64,000 bases of DNA from positions 2,480,001 through 2,544,000 of the forward strand of contig CBDFHN010000002.1 of the NCBI GenBank assembly GCA_965247735.1. The letters are read 5' to 3'. This stretch comes from JAOXRU01 sp965247735. Its GTDB lineage: Bacteria; Bacteroidota; Bacteroidia; Flavobacteriales; Flavobacteriaceae. Shown here piece after piece: positions 36,189 through 46,200 of the stretch (position 1 is the stretch's first letter; every line of letters starts with the position of its first letter). The translations under genes and the position numbers were made by a program. A model generated the notes under the pieces. It made no database searches, was not told the origin of the DNA, and worked only from the letters and a program-made list of their open reading frames with translations.

Positions 36189-37248
36189 TACATATAACAA
36201 CATTCTTAACAACAGCTCTTTTACACCAAACAAAGAATGCTTGCAAATAAAAACTATTGACATGCATACTGGCGGCGAACCACTACGTGTTATTATTGAT
36301 GGTTTTCCTGAATTAAAAGGAGATTCTGTTTTAGAATACCGTAGGTATTGTAAAGACAATTTTGACCACCTACGTACTGCACTCATGTTTGAGCCTCGTG
36401 GTCATGCAGATATGTATGGATGTATCCTATTACCTCCTAATGATGATGAAGGTGATTTTGGAATTATTTTTTTACATAATGAAGGTTATTCTACCATGTG
36501 TGGTCATGCCATTATCGCCATTTCTACTTTGGCAGTTGAAATGAATTGGATTGCGGTAAATGAAGGTGACAATATTATAAAAATTGATGCTCCTTGTGGC
36601 AGAATTACCTCTTTTGCAAATGTAAAAGATGGTAAAGTTACTGGAGTTCGTTTTCATTGCGTGCCTAGTTTTGTTGTTGGACTGGACAGAACGGTACATG
36701 TAGACGGATTGGGAATGGTAACCTATGATCTTGCCTATGGTGGCGCTTTTTATGCCTATGTGGATCTTGCAAAAAACAACTTTGATTTTGATTTAAGTAC
36801 TGGCTCATATCGCCAACTCATTACAAAAGGAATGGATATAAAACATGCAGTAATAGATGCTGACAAAGAAATAACTCATCCATTTGAAGATGACTTAAGT
36901 TTTCTATACGGTACCATATTTATTGACAACAATAAACAACCGTCTGGTGTGGACAGCAGAAATGTATGTATGTTTGCCGAAGGTGAAATAGATCGTTGCC
37001 CAACAGGATCTGGAGTTTCTGGACGTATGGCTATACACAAGGCTAGAAACGAAATTAACTATGGCGAAACAATGACCATAGAAAGCATTACCGATTCTGT
37101 TTTTAAAGGATCTGTAATTTCTGAAGAAAAATATGGTCCATTTACTGCTGTTATTCCGCAAGTAGAAGGAACCGCATATATCACAGGGACACAAACTTTT
37201 ATTATAGATCCTAATGACCCTATGAAAGATGGTTTTATTTTGAGATAG
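36181..37248 (+). CDS. Proline racemase family; probable trans-3-hydroxy-L-proline dehydratase
   Basis: A 355-residue protein of the proline racemase fold. Racemases and 4-hydroxyproline epimerases have two catalytic cysteines. Here the first site keeps Cys (C107 in STMCGHA) while the second site has Thr (T275 in DRCPTGSG). The Cys/Thr pair is the known signature of trans-3-hydroxy-L-proline dehydratases such as human L3HYPDH. Substrate-binding segments MHTGGEPLR and the DxxFL-like region are present. With the overlapping upstream reductase gene it would convert trans-3-hydroxy-L-proline through pyrroline-2-carboxylate to L-proline. Confidence 0.9.
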   Translation: MANTYNNILNNSSFTPNKECLQIKTIDMHTGGEPLRVIIDGFPELKGDSVLEYRRYCKDNFDHLRTALMFEPRGHADMYGCILLPPNDDEGDFGIIFLHNEGYSTMCGHAIIAISTLAVEMNWIAVNEGDNIIKIDAPCGRITSFANVKDGKVTGVRFHCVPSFVVGLDRTVHVDGLGMVTYDLAYGGAFYAYVDLAKNNFDFDLSTGSYRQLITKGMDIKHAVIDADKEITHPFEDDLSFLYGTIFIDNNKQPSGVDSRNVCMFAEGEIDRCPTGSGVSGRMAIHKARNEINYGETMTIESITDSVFKGSVISEEKYGPFTAVIPQVEGTAYITGTQTFIIDPNDPMKDGFILR

Positions 37249-37259
37249 TCTTTTACTTC

Positions 37260-38308
37260 TTACTCTTTATTCTCATAATCTAGTAGTAAACCTTCTGAAA
37301 TCCATTTGGCAAGTGCATCCCTATTTTCAGGATCTAAAATACGTTTTTGATCTTTTTTATTTCTAATATTTCCTATTTCAATATAGGTCATCACCGGATA
37401 TGTATTATCAATAACATATAAACTTCTATCCGAAATTGCCCTGAATATTCACGATTAGGTTGGTGTTTTTTGTATTTCTTTAAAAACGTTGTATGAATAC
37501 TTTCTGCCAGCAGTTTTCCTTTTTTACTTTTTTTATGATGGTAAAAAAACACATCTATATTTTTACTTTTACTACGACTATCAATATGAGTTACGATTAA
37601 ACGTTGGTACTGTCCTTTATGTTTTAGATATAATCCATTCACTGCTAATGTCCGTTGTTTTAACCGCCCTAATTGACTTAAAGGCAATTCATCTTCTGGG
37701 TAACACAACTCATCTCTATCTACAGCTAATATCCGTTCTGAACGGATACCATCATCCTCATCTTTAATAATCAAATAGACCAATGCACCATGAGCAACCA
37801 ATTCTCTTGCCAAACGTAATGTAATATCATAGGCATATTCATCTTCAGCAAGCACTACTCCATCGGAATCTTCAACTGCACCTGGATCTGGACCACCATG
37901 TCCTGAAACCAAGTAGTACACTGTTCCTGCTAATCGCTTGCTCTTTCGTAAAACTTTTGCATGCTCTTTTCCAAAAATAGGATATTCATCTTTTAAATAA
38001 TCTAGTAACTCATCAGGTTTTTGGATTGAATCTATAGCTGAAACTATCATTACACTATCTTTTACCAAAGTAGGAATCAAATAAGATTTCCCCTGATATA
38101 ACCCAATACTATCTTTAAGGTTTTCCTTATTCAGTTCAATAAAAGCTTTGTAATATTTTATAGGATCTAAGCCTTGCTTTCGTAGTAGCCCATAGATTCC
38201 ATCTCCTTTTGTTGCAATAACCGTCTGCAAACTATCTTGTGCGCTGCTTTTTTCGCAAAAAACAAACAAAATTAACACAAACACTAAAAACCTATTACTA
38301 TACAACAT
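37260..38308 (-). pseudogene. N-acetylmuramoyl-L-alanine amidase (Amidase_3) with C-terminal frameshift
   Basis: A secreted peptidoglycan amidase gene. A signal peptide (~1-23) is followed by a LysM-like region (GDGIYGLLRKQGLD) and the Amidase_3 domain with SGHGGPDPGAV, the zinc-binding Glu of LAEDEYAYD, and IVTHIDS-type strand. The intact frame ends early with a TGA at 37391. A one-base shift near 37430-37445 (a CCC run at 37439-37441) restores a continuing frame that reads DRSLYVIDNTYPVMTYIEIG then NIRNKKDQ and ends at TAA 37262-37260. The shifted part contains the expected catalytic Glu of Amidase_3 (YIEIGNIRN). So the gene is either disrupted or the sequence has a one-base error. Confidence 0.85.
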
Positions 38309-38354
38309 TTCAACTGTTTAGCACAATATTACAAAAACAGCGATTATATCCAAA

Positions 38355-38386
38355 ACAAAAAAGGATACTCTGTAAGCATCCTCTTT
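38355..38386 (-). terminator. Rho-independent terminator at the end of the toxin/surface-protein locus
   Basis: The minus strand reads AGGATGC-ttacaga-GTATCCT followed by TTTTTTG, just after the T9SS sorting-domain remnant and before the amidase gene. Confidence 0.65.
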
Positions 38387-38409
38387 CCAATTATTTAATA
38401 TCATATGGA

Positions 38410-38532
38410 TTATTTCACAATAATTTTCCTCACCTGGCTTCCTTTTGGCGTTTCTAATACCAGAAAATACAATCCTGCTGCCAATGATGGGATCTCATAA
38501 TTAGTGCCTGAACGGAAATTGATAAATTTCAA
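38410..38532 (-). pseudogene. Remnant of a T9SS type A C-terminal sorting domain
   Basis: An open stretch of 40 codons on the minus strand, preceded by an in-frame stop and with no ATG, ends SGTNYEIPSLAAGLYFLVLE then TPKGSQVRKIIVK. This matches the end of the 1654-aa SprB-repeat protein (SAGMYLLLLETPKGSKIHKIIIK split in the same places), i.e. the last strands of a T9SS sorting domain. It begins 5 bases after the stop of the barrel protein gene and in a different frame. It must be the tail of a lost secreted-protein gene or a fused paralogue. Confidence 0.8.
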
Positions 38533-38537
38533 TTAAT

Positions 38538-40907
38538 TCAAAAAAAAGATTGGCTGTGATATAGTTCAGCAAATTCAATTTCTAAATAATTATAAATTTC
38601 CAATTCTGGTTTTTTCTCTTCTAGCATTTTAAAAATGGTAGAAATATGTTCGTCTTTAAAATTGGCTAAAACACCCGTTTCTGCTTTTAAATCATCATAA
38701 TGCAGGTCTTTTAATTGTGATATCATCCAATTATGTGCTTTAAAAGCTTTTTCTTTTAAGGCTAGGTTTTCTTTATCTCTTTTATTTTTAGTTGTATTGT
38801 ATCTTGCTTGCGCACTGGTATATTCTTTTTCTGTTCTGGTATTTAGTCTAATGGCATCTGCATATAATTTTTTAAGACTTCTAAAAGAAGTGATATAGTA
38901 GGTTTCTAAAAACTGTTGATGACTATAAAGGTATTTTAAATAGGAAATAGCAGCATCTTTATATTTTTGATTTGATACATCTTCTTTTTCTAATAAGATA
39001 ATCTCTAATTCATTTAACCTTTGATGTATCCCTTCAATTTTCAACAATTCTTTAAAAATTTGAAGATTAGAAACAGCAAGTACTTCTGGACTGATGCTAC
39101 TAGGTTCTCCCTCAAAAACATGTGTTTTATAAGAGAAATTAAAAACCTTAGGTTCTTTTATCTTTTCACGTTTAGGGAATTTTCGTTTTACCGATAAATC
39201 AAAAGCATAATTGTATCCAAAAGTAATGGTAAGTTCTTGGGAATTACTATCGGGGTTGGATTTGAATAACTGTATAGCATTAAGGTTAAAATTGTGTTTT
39301 TCTTTATAAATATAAGAGGCATTGGCTCTAATATTAGTAGTTGCATTTATACTGGTTTTATTGGTGCTACTATTGTATGATGACCCTAATGTAGTATTTA
39401 ACTTATTGTCTAAAAACTTTTTACTAATATTTAATGTTGGACCCCAAGTAGTAGATTCTTCTCTACCAATGGTATTATAAGTACCATTAATAGCTGTAGT
39501 AATATTCATCTTCTTTTTTGGGAAACCAATAGTATAGGCAATATTAGAATTATGAAAAGTAGAACCATCACCAATTCTTACAATTCCTCCTTGTTCGTTA
39601 GCGGCAGTGGCTAATGCATAGTTAAAATTAATATTCTGACTTTTGGTTTCTGAATTTGACATTGCATAATTAATCCCTAGATTGGCATTTTGGGAGAGTT
39701 GTCTATAATCAAATTGATCTGCCTGATTGTCTAATAGATTGTCATCATTTATAAGATCAAACTGGTTGAGTTTGGTATTGGTAAAGGTGGTAAAATTAGA
39801 ATAAGCAGCAGTAATATTTATCTTTTTACTAGCAGCATAAGTAGCATTAACACTACCAACAGTTCTACTGGTAGCACTTTCTTTTTGGTTTTCTAAATCG
39901 TCACGTTGGTATCCAATATTAAAGGCTAGGTTAATTTTGTTTTTTAGTAATGAGGTATTCAGTTTTAAGGTGATGTTTTCAAAATCGTTATTAAAATAAT
40001 AAGCACCTAGTGTTTGGTATCCAGGGTCTATACGTTCATATCCAAGTCCAAAACTGGCTGCCTCAAAACTATATTCTAATTCCGTTTTTATGGCTTTGTA
40101 GTATTCTGTTGAAGCTGTATTGTTAAAAAGTAGGCTTGCTAAACCACTGCCATTTGCTGATTCTTCTGCTCTTAGGTCTTGAGTGATAGCAGTAGAAGCA
40201 TATTCTGCTTTAAATTGCAGGTCTTTTATGATTTTTAGGGAAACTTCTGCACTGAGCACTAAATTTTCTTTGGGAAGAACATTCCGCTCTTCTGGTACCA
40301 ACAGAATAGAATTTAACTCGTCTTTTGCATAAAAAGCAATAAGGCTTAGGTTATATTTTTTTTGTTGGAATCCTATTTTGGCTCCATATCCCATTCGTTT
40401 AAAGGCAGGTTGTGTTTGTGCATTGCCATCATCTTCCGTGGCTTTTAGTAGCCGTCCATACATGGCACTAAATTTAAGTGGCCCTTTTGGTGTTAGGTCT
40501 ATACCTCCTCCAGTAAATTGATGTCCACTAAGGGTATATGGAGAAAAACTCATATTTATATCTCCAATATGTGCTTGTATCCATTTGTATTTTGGATGCA
40601 GGCTTAGCCTGTTAAAACTAAAAGGCAATTGGTACCCTAAATCCGAACCTAAATTAGAATAGCTATAATTTACAGGAATAGAAAACTCATAAAGACTAAA
40701 ATTTAAATTCCCTTGTAAAAAATAAGTAAAAGGATCTCTGGCATTATTTTGATCCGAAGAATAAAATACAGAATTTGCAGCTACACTACCACTAACCTTA
40801 AATGGTTTTCCCTTACCAATATTCCCGAAATCTATATTTTGGGAACTTACCATGCTTGCCGTTAGGCACAGGAATAGTATGAGTTGTATGTTGTGTAGGT
40901 ATTTCAA
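38538..40907 (-). CDS. Predicted outer-membrane beta-barrel protein with helical C-terminal domain
   Basis: A 789-residue exported protein. Signal peptide ~1-22 (LILFLCLTASMVSSQ). Residues ~35-610 are a long series of alternating, aromatic-ended strands (e.g. FTYFLQGNLNFSLYEFSIPVNYSY, NITLKLNTSLLKNKINLAFNIGY in pieces), consistent with a large outer-membrane barrel without TonB-box or plug motifs. Residues ~630-789 switch to charged helices (KLYADAIRLNTRTEKEYTSAQ, KENLALKEKAFKAHNWMISQ). It is the last intact gene of the toxin locus. Anchoring, export or receptor roles are all possible; no specific family is recognised. Confidence 0.7.
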   Translation of the reverse strand: MKYLHNIQLILFLCLTASMVSSQNIDFGNIGKGKPFKVSGSVAANSVFYSSDQNNARDPFTYFLQGNLNFSLYEFSIPVNYSYSNLGSDLGYQLPFSFNRLSLHPKYKWIQAHIGDINMSFSPYTLSGHQFTGGGIDLTPKGPLKFSAMYGRLLKATEDDGNAQTQPAFKRMGYGAKIGFQQKKYNLSLIAFYAKDELNSILLVPEERNVLPKENLVLSAEVSLKIIKDLQFKAEYASTAITQDLRAEESANGSGLASLLFNNTASTEYYKAIKTELEYSFEAASFGLGYERIDPGYQTLGAYYFNNDFENITLKLNTSLLKNKINLAFNIGYQRDDLENQKESATSRTVGSVNATYAASKKINITAAYSNFTTFTNTKLNQFDLINDDNLLDNQADQFDYRQLSQNANLGINYAMSNSETKSQNINFNYALATAANEQGGIVRIGDGSTFHNSNIAYTIGFPKKKMNITTAINGTYNTIGREESTTWGPTLNISKKFLDNKLNTTLGSSYNSSTNKTSINATTNIRANASYIYKEKHNFNLNAIQLFKSNPDSNSQELTITFGYNYAFDLSVKRKFPKREKIKEPKVFNFSYKTHVFEGEPSSISPEVLAVSNLQIFKELLKIEGIHQRLNELEIILLEKEDVSNQKYKDAAISYLKYLYSHQQFLETYYITSFRSLKKLYADAIRLNTRTEKEYTSAQARYNTTKNKRDKENLALKEKAFKAHNWMISQLKDLHYDDLKAETGVLANFKDEHISTIFKMLEEKKPELEIYNYLEIEFAELYHSQSFF

Positions 40908-41083
40908 GCTTTTAATCTCTTATTTTTTGTTTTTTAATATGTTGGGCAAAGTATCCTGACGTTGAGCCTTATTCTTTTCTGATACTATTATTGCTGTTTT
41001 TTATTTTTGTTTTTTCTTACGTTTTTCGAGCTCGCTTTCGTTTGATTTGATTACTAAGTTGGGAGATTTTGGTGAGCAGGGCG

Positions 41084-41449
41084 TTATTTTTTAATCCTTT
41101 TCAAATACTCTTCTTTACTCCAATCTGCTCCTGTACCCCAATATTTAGATATTACTTTTTTCATTATATCATCTATATTTGGTTCCTTTTCCTTAACGGA
41201 TCTATACCAGTCTAGGCTATATATAGAATATGGATCATCCCCATCTTCTTCCAACCACCTCATATTACGGTGTAATGTAGACCCCCAAAATTTAACTTTT
41301 TTTTCAAAACTATAATTTGGATATTCTACTTGTTTGAAACGAAGTTCCTCTTTGAAATTCTCTCCTCGTTCAAACTCCATTAATTTATCGATCTCTTCAT
41401 CAGTCATTTTTGAAAACTCATCTTGGGTATAGTCTTTTAACCTTTTCAC
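41084..41449 (-). CDS. Small acidic cytosolic protein, candidate immunity protein 2
   Basis: A 121-residue protein without signal peptide or membrane span, rich in Glu, Asp and Lys (TDEEIDKLMEFERGENFKEE; WLEEDGDDPYSIYSLDWY). I do not recognise the family. It follows the ADP-ribosyltransferase-like gene by 6 bases, the position typical of an immunity gene. The role is inferred from that position only. A 176-base gap separates it from the barrel protein gene. Confidence 0.6.
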   Translation of the reverse strand: MKRLKDYTQDEFSKMTDEEIDKLMEFERGENFKEELRFKQVEYPNYSFEKKVKFWGSTLHRNMRWLEEDGDDPYSIYSLDWYRSVKEKEPNIDDIMKKVISKYWGTGADWSKEEYLKRIKK

Positions 41450-41455
41450 AATTTG

Positions 41456-42424
41456 TTATTTTATTTGAATTAACTCAATAATAGGCTTCCCTGTTGAAAC
41501 ATCTATTTTATGATTTGACTTTACTTTAAATTCACTCCCAGATTTAATGAGAAGCTCAGAACGTGGGTAATCTCTAAATTTAATTCCATCTGCGAAATCA
41601 GAAATATCCTTAGCATCTAAATGTCTAATTTCAAATATCACATCAGCTTTATCTATAAAAGAAGCTTTATGACTACTTCCGCAAGACGTAAAAGCACTCC
41701 AAGTATGCTTTGTACCTGGAATATACTCATTCAAATACTTTGAAACATCTCCGCTTCTTCCAATCCCTCTATAAATAATAGGTTGTCTAAAATTATCCAT
41801 TTTACTCAAAGTAGAATTTAATAATTCTTTTATACTTTTTGTTTTAGAAACATTGGTAGCTTCTCTAAGCCAAAGATTCAGATTCTTGTAAAAAATATTA
41901 GTCGTATATCCCCAAAGTAAATTTACATCTGTTTTATTAAGTTGAGGATATTTCTTCATTAAGCCCCCAACTTCATTAAAAAATCTAAAATCATTGTCAT
42001 TGTGATACTTAGCGAAGCTCTCTAATATTTTATCTTCTGTAAAATCCATTTTCTTAAGAGCATTCACAAAATCCGTTGGAAGTTCTTGTTTTGCAATGTC
42101 TTTCGTTACTTCCTTAAAAACTCTCCCTCCATTAGCCAACTTCCAAGCCTGATACCCTCCTTTGAAATCTTCAATTTCTCCAATATTGTCAGCTACATTT
42201 TTTAGCTTCTCTAAAGAGAGATTAGCACTAGCTTCACCTGCTTCATAAAGCACATCCCATGCTTGTTTAGAAACTTTGGTGTTTGCCTGCAAGTATTCTT
42301 CTAATTCTCCCCCTGACTCAGCTATATACTTTATGTAATCAGATGTAGAACACTGCCCAATAGCTGCCTGAAGCGCAAAAATACTTAGTAGTACTACTAT
42401 TGCATATTTTTTAATTATACTCAT
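41456..42424 (-). CDS. Secreted ADP-ribosyltransferase-like effector
   Basis: A 322-residue protein. A signal peptide (~1-23, IVVLLSIFALQAAIG) is followed by a helical region (~25-200) with a toxin-linker-like GYQAWKLANGGRVF. The C-terminal ~110 residues follow the R-S-E layout of mono-ADP-ribosyltransferases: R219 in IIYRGIG, a Ser-Thr-Ser-like strand S243-T246-S247 in TWSAFTSCG, and E290 in YPRSELLIKSGSEFKV. The residue two before the catalytic Glu is Arg, not the Glu or Gln common in active toxins. Its ATG overlaps the previous stop by ATGA. It could be an effector in its own right or a toxin tip acquired by the locus. Confidence 0.78.
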   Translation of the reverse strand: MSIIKKYAIVVLLSIFALQAAIGQCSTSDYIKYIAESGGELEEYLQANTKVSKQAWDVLYEAGEASANLSLEKLKNVADNIGEIEDFKGGYQAWKLANGGRVFKEVTKDIAKQELPTDFVNALKKMDFTEDKILESFAKYHNDNDFRFFNEVGGLMKKYPQLNKTDVNLLWGYTTNIFYKNLNLWLREATNVSKTKSIKELLNSTLSKMDNFRQPIIYRGIGRSGDVSKYLNEYIPGTKHTWSAFTSCGSSHKASFIDKADVIFEIRHLDAKDISDFADGIKFRDYPRSELLIKSGSEFKVKSNHKIDVSTGKPIIELIQIK

Positions 42425-43233
42425 AAGTCACTACTTTTTCTTTTTATAGTTACATTTTCTAAAGAACAAAAATTGGTATCTACAGATAGGTCAACTATTC
42501 TATATTTTTCTTCTAATAAATCTACTATGTCTTCGTAATAAATAACTTCTCCATCAAACAAAATACCATGCTTGCTTACGCTTTCTTTTTCATCCCAAAT
42601 ATCAAACTCAAGCGTACCTCCATAACTAACACACAACTTTTTTAAATCTCTTAAAAAGCTATTAAACCGTGGTGCATTTAAATACGCTAGTTCTGAATTA
42701 TCTATACTATTATTATCAAAATCATTCCAAACTTTTCTATTGCTTAAAGAAGGGAATAATGCGTCGTTTTGGATACTTATATATATTGCACCAATATCAT
42801 CGTAATGGCTAAAATTTATTGGACCCTCGAAAGTTTTTCCCACGGACAAACCTATTTCGTCCAAAAAAACAAGTTCATTTACATCTAATACTTCTTTCTT
42901 TACAATTTCTCCATCAATTTTTACAAAAAGAGCAATTGGAAGAATTATATTATTCACAACATATATCCAGTTCAAATGTGTACTTCTATGTTCATCACAT
43001 ATACTTAAATAATATTCGTATAAATTTTCTATATCTAATTCTTCTTTTAATAGATCGACCGTGGGCACTAATATTTGATATTTTCTTGTTAACGAAAGGT
43101 ATTTATAAAAGAAACCTTCGCTGTCTTTTTCCATACCTTTTTTTAGCCCTTCAAAATACCAATAGGCAACATCCCATTCGTCATGGTAATACCAATAATC
43201 GCTACTGTTTTTTACTTTTAAATCTACAGACAT
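42421..43233 (-). CDS. Candidate immunity protein 1 for the large toxin
   Basis: A 270-residue soluble protein with no signal peptide. It mixes helices and strands, is acidic and rich in Tyr/Trp/Asp (SSDYWYYHDEWDVAYWYFEG). I recognise no family. Its start overlaps the end of the 2006-aa toxin gene by 10 bases and its stop overlaps the ADP-ribosyltransferase gene by 4. This coupling suggests co-translation with the toxin, as for immunity proteins; the role is an inference from position. Confidence 0.6.
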   Translation of the reverse strand: MSVDLKVKNSSDYWYYHDEWDVAYWYFEGLKKGMEKDSEGFFYKYLSLTRKYQILVPTVDLLKEELDIENLYEYYLSICDEHRSTHLNWIYVVNNIILPIALFVKIDGEIVKKEVLDVNELVFLDEIGLSVGKTFEGPINFSHYDDIGAIYISIQNDALFPSLSNRKVWNDFDNNSIDNSELAYLNAPRFNSFLRDLKKLCVSYGGTLEFDIWDEKESVSKHGILFDGEVIYYEDIVDLLEEKYRIVDLSVDTNFCSLENVTIKRKSSDL

Positions 43234-46200
43234 AATGGTTGTGTTGGGAAAGATTTTCTATATAATTGCCATGCTGAAAGCCCTTTAGGGTTATTAACTA
43301 TTTTTCTAAGACTTGCGCTATTCTCTATATCTTCACTTAACTTTGTTAAAACAGCCCCATCTAGTCCATATAATTTTTCTAAATAACTTTGTTTCAAATC
43401 ACTTTCTTTTATCCACTTCTTTAGTATATCTGCATTTTTCTTTTTAATTAATTTCTCTAATGGGTGCAGCCAATCTTCTGCTTTAATTATAATTCTTCCT
43501 TTATTGTTAATCACGTGAAATTCTTTTAGAATAGATAAATCTCTTGTATATCTATAAACTAAATTACTCGTTTCCATTTTTGAAAAATAATCCTTCATTT
43601 GATCCACAATCTGCTGTTTGTCAAGATTTTTAAACGGCACATCTCCATCTATTCTAATTTGCCCAATAGATATGGGATATTGCTGTTTCGCCTCAGCGGT
43701 AAGCTTCCCTTCATCAATAAATTTTTGATAAATCTTTCCTATTCTCTGATACATAGTTTTCTCGCTATCTGAATGTACTCTCTTACACTCTACAATTATT
43801 CTTTCTTCTTTAAGAAGTACATCAATTTCATTAGTATCTTTATTAAGTTTCTTAGAAATATTCACCTTTTTCCCTGATTTTAAATAATGAATTCCTTCTT
43901 CTATTTCGTTTATTAAATCGTAAGCTGCTTCTTTCTTAAGGACTCCTTTTTTACTACCATAATCAATAATCGAGGTATTTAACCAATCGTTTACATTCTT
44001 AGGGTTTTCAAAATTATCGTATGAAAGCAGTCTATCCAAAATATCAGACATTTTTTTGTTTCCTAATCCTTTATTAATGTCATCAACTTTAATAAGGATA
44101 TCATTAATATGTGGAACTTTTAAATCTGCAAGTTTTTTTCTTAAAATAGGAAATAAATCATCGGAAACTTTATTAATTCCATCAGTAACTTTTTCTAATG
44201 CTTTTTTAAGAGTATTAGTATCAATATTTGCTCCGTCAAAATCTTTTATATCTCTAACCAATAACTCAATAGTTCCATTAATTTCCTTTTCGTTTAATTT
44301 TGCTATTGTACTCGCATTTTTTGGATCATTTATATAGGCTGCTAATGCTTTGGTTCTTTCTACAACATTGGCATCAGTATCAATAATATCGGTTATTTTT
44401 TTCGTTTTGATTTTGGCTCCAGCAAAAATGCTAACGGCAGAAGTAGCTCCAGCTGCAGCACTTAACATGTTTAGATAAGCACTTACCTCAGGATGATCTT
44501 CTCTTGTAGCAGTACCAACTATACTACTAATAGAACTTACTTTATCCGCATAATACAAAAACTTCCCAAAACTATTCAATGAGCTTGTTCCTCCAGAGCC
44601 AATTAAGGTAGCTATATCAATTGTGGTTACAATAATATCTTCCTGTGTCTGTAAACGATCTACTTCACTTGCATAATAAACAGCTAAAGCAGGTAAGAAC
44701 TGAGGAATATGTTTTCCTTTTGAGTCTGTTAGGACATAATCTTTTAAAAGGCGACTTTTGGAAAGATTAAGAAAAGAAACCATTTTAAACGGATCTAATG
44801 TTTCTGTTTTTTGAAAATCACCAGGTAAAAGTCCTCTTTTAATTATTTGTTGAAGTACAATCTTATGATCTGCTATAGAAGCATCAACACTTTTATAATA
44901 GTCATTACTTTCATAATTCATAAACAATGGATGTGCACCAATATCACTCCATGCTCTTCTTATTATATTTTGATAATCGTTTATATAAGTCCCTGTATGT
45001 TCATGTAATTTTTCAAGCTGATCAAAAGTTAATGTTGTTTGAATATTATCTAACTCTTTTATCTTTTCTTTTAATTGCTCTTTAAATGTGTCTGAGTTAA
45101 GATAGATTTTGTTTATTGACCCAAATACACCTTGTTTATTGTTTTCTCCCCAGAAAACTACCTCATCCTGTATAACTTTAGCTAAAACTTCCCACAAAGG
45201 ATAAACCTGATCTTTTATCTTAGGCTCACGTGAATCTCTTTTAATTATATGTCCTTTAACAGTGATTTTCTCATTTATGAGATCGAATAAGGCCATGTTA
45301 GCAGCATTAGGGTTCTTTGCAATAGACTTAAGCAGCCTTGCTATCTCTATTTCTTCAGTATCTGATAAAACATCATCTTGAATTATTTTTATTATGGCAT
45401 CAATTTTTTTAGAAACTTCTAATGCATCAATTTCTTTGATACTTGCTCTTCTAATACATTCAAAAACTTCTTCTATAGTTTTTGAATTAAAATTACTTGA
45501 TAAGCAATCCCTGTTATCTTTAGCCTTTTTTGTAATAAATACTAAAAGCTCTTTTAAAAATTGATTGTAAAAATCATACAACTCCTCACTGGGCTCATTT
45601 GAAATATTATTTTTCCATTTTTGATATTCTGGGCTCTTAGAACGCATTATGTTTTTTTCGTCCCAATAACCTATAGTGAAATCATATCTATCGGGTAGTC
45701 CAAAATCCCAATTATCAAAAAACTTTGTAAAATCAGTAAATATATGAGGATAACGATTATATATCTCAGCAATCTTAATAATTAAGAACACTTCTGGTTT
45801 CTCATTATGTGAAACTATAACATTATTCCTATTTGAGTTTTCAAGCAAATTTTTAGTAACAGCAGCCCAATCTATATTATAATCTCCTCTAAGTAATGAT
45901 AATTCTTTTTCTGAAACACTTAATTGAGAATTGCCTATTAATTTATCAACTCCACCAATTGGTTTTGAAGTCAAAACATCGCCATTTTCAAAAAAGGCTA
46001 ATTCTTTAAATGTTTCTGATGTTATTTTTAAAATATTTTTGCTTCCGGAATATGAGCTTAACGCTTTTTTAAATTTATAATTTTTCCAGAATAATTGACT
46101 CTTCCCTCCATAAGGAAGCCCAATTACCACAGAATTATCATCTCCTTCTATTTTAATTTCTTGATACTGATACTCATCATAACCAGAAAAAACCTCTTTA

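Noticed and set aside
36181..37248. Proline racemase or 4-hydroxyproline 2-epimerase
   Set aside because: The second catalytic position is Thr275 rather than Cys, which points to a dehydratase.
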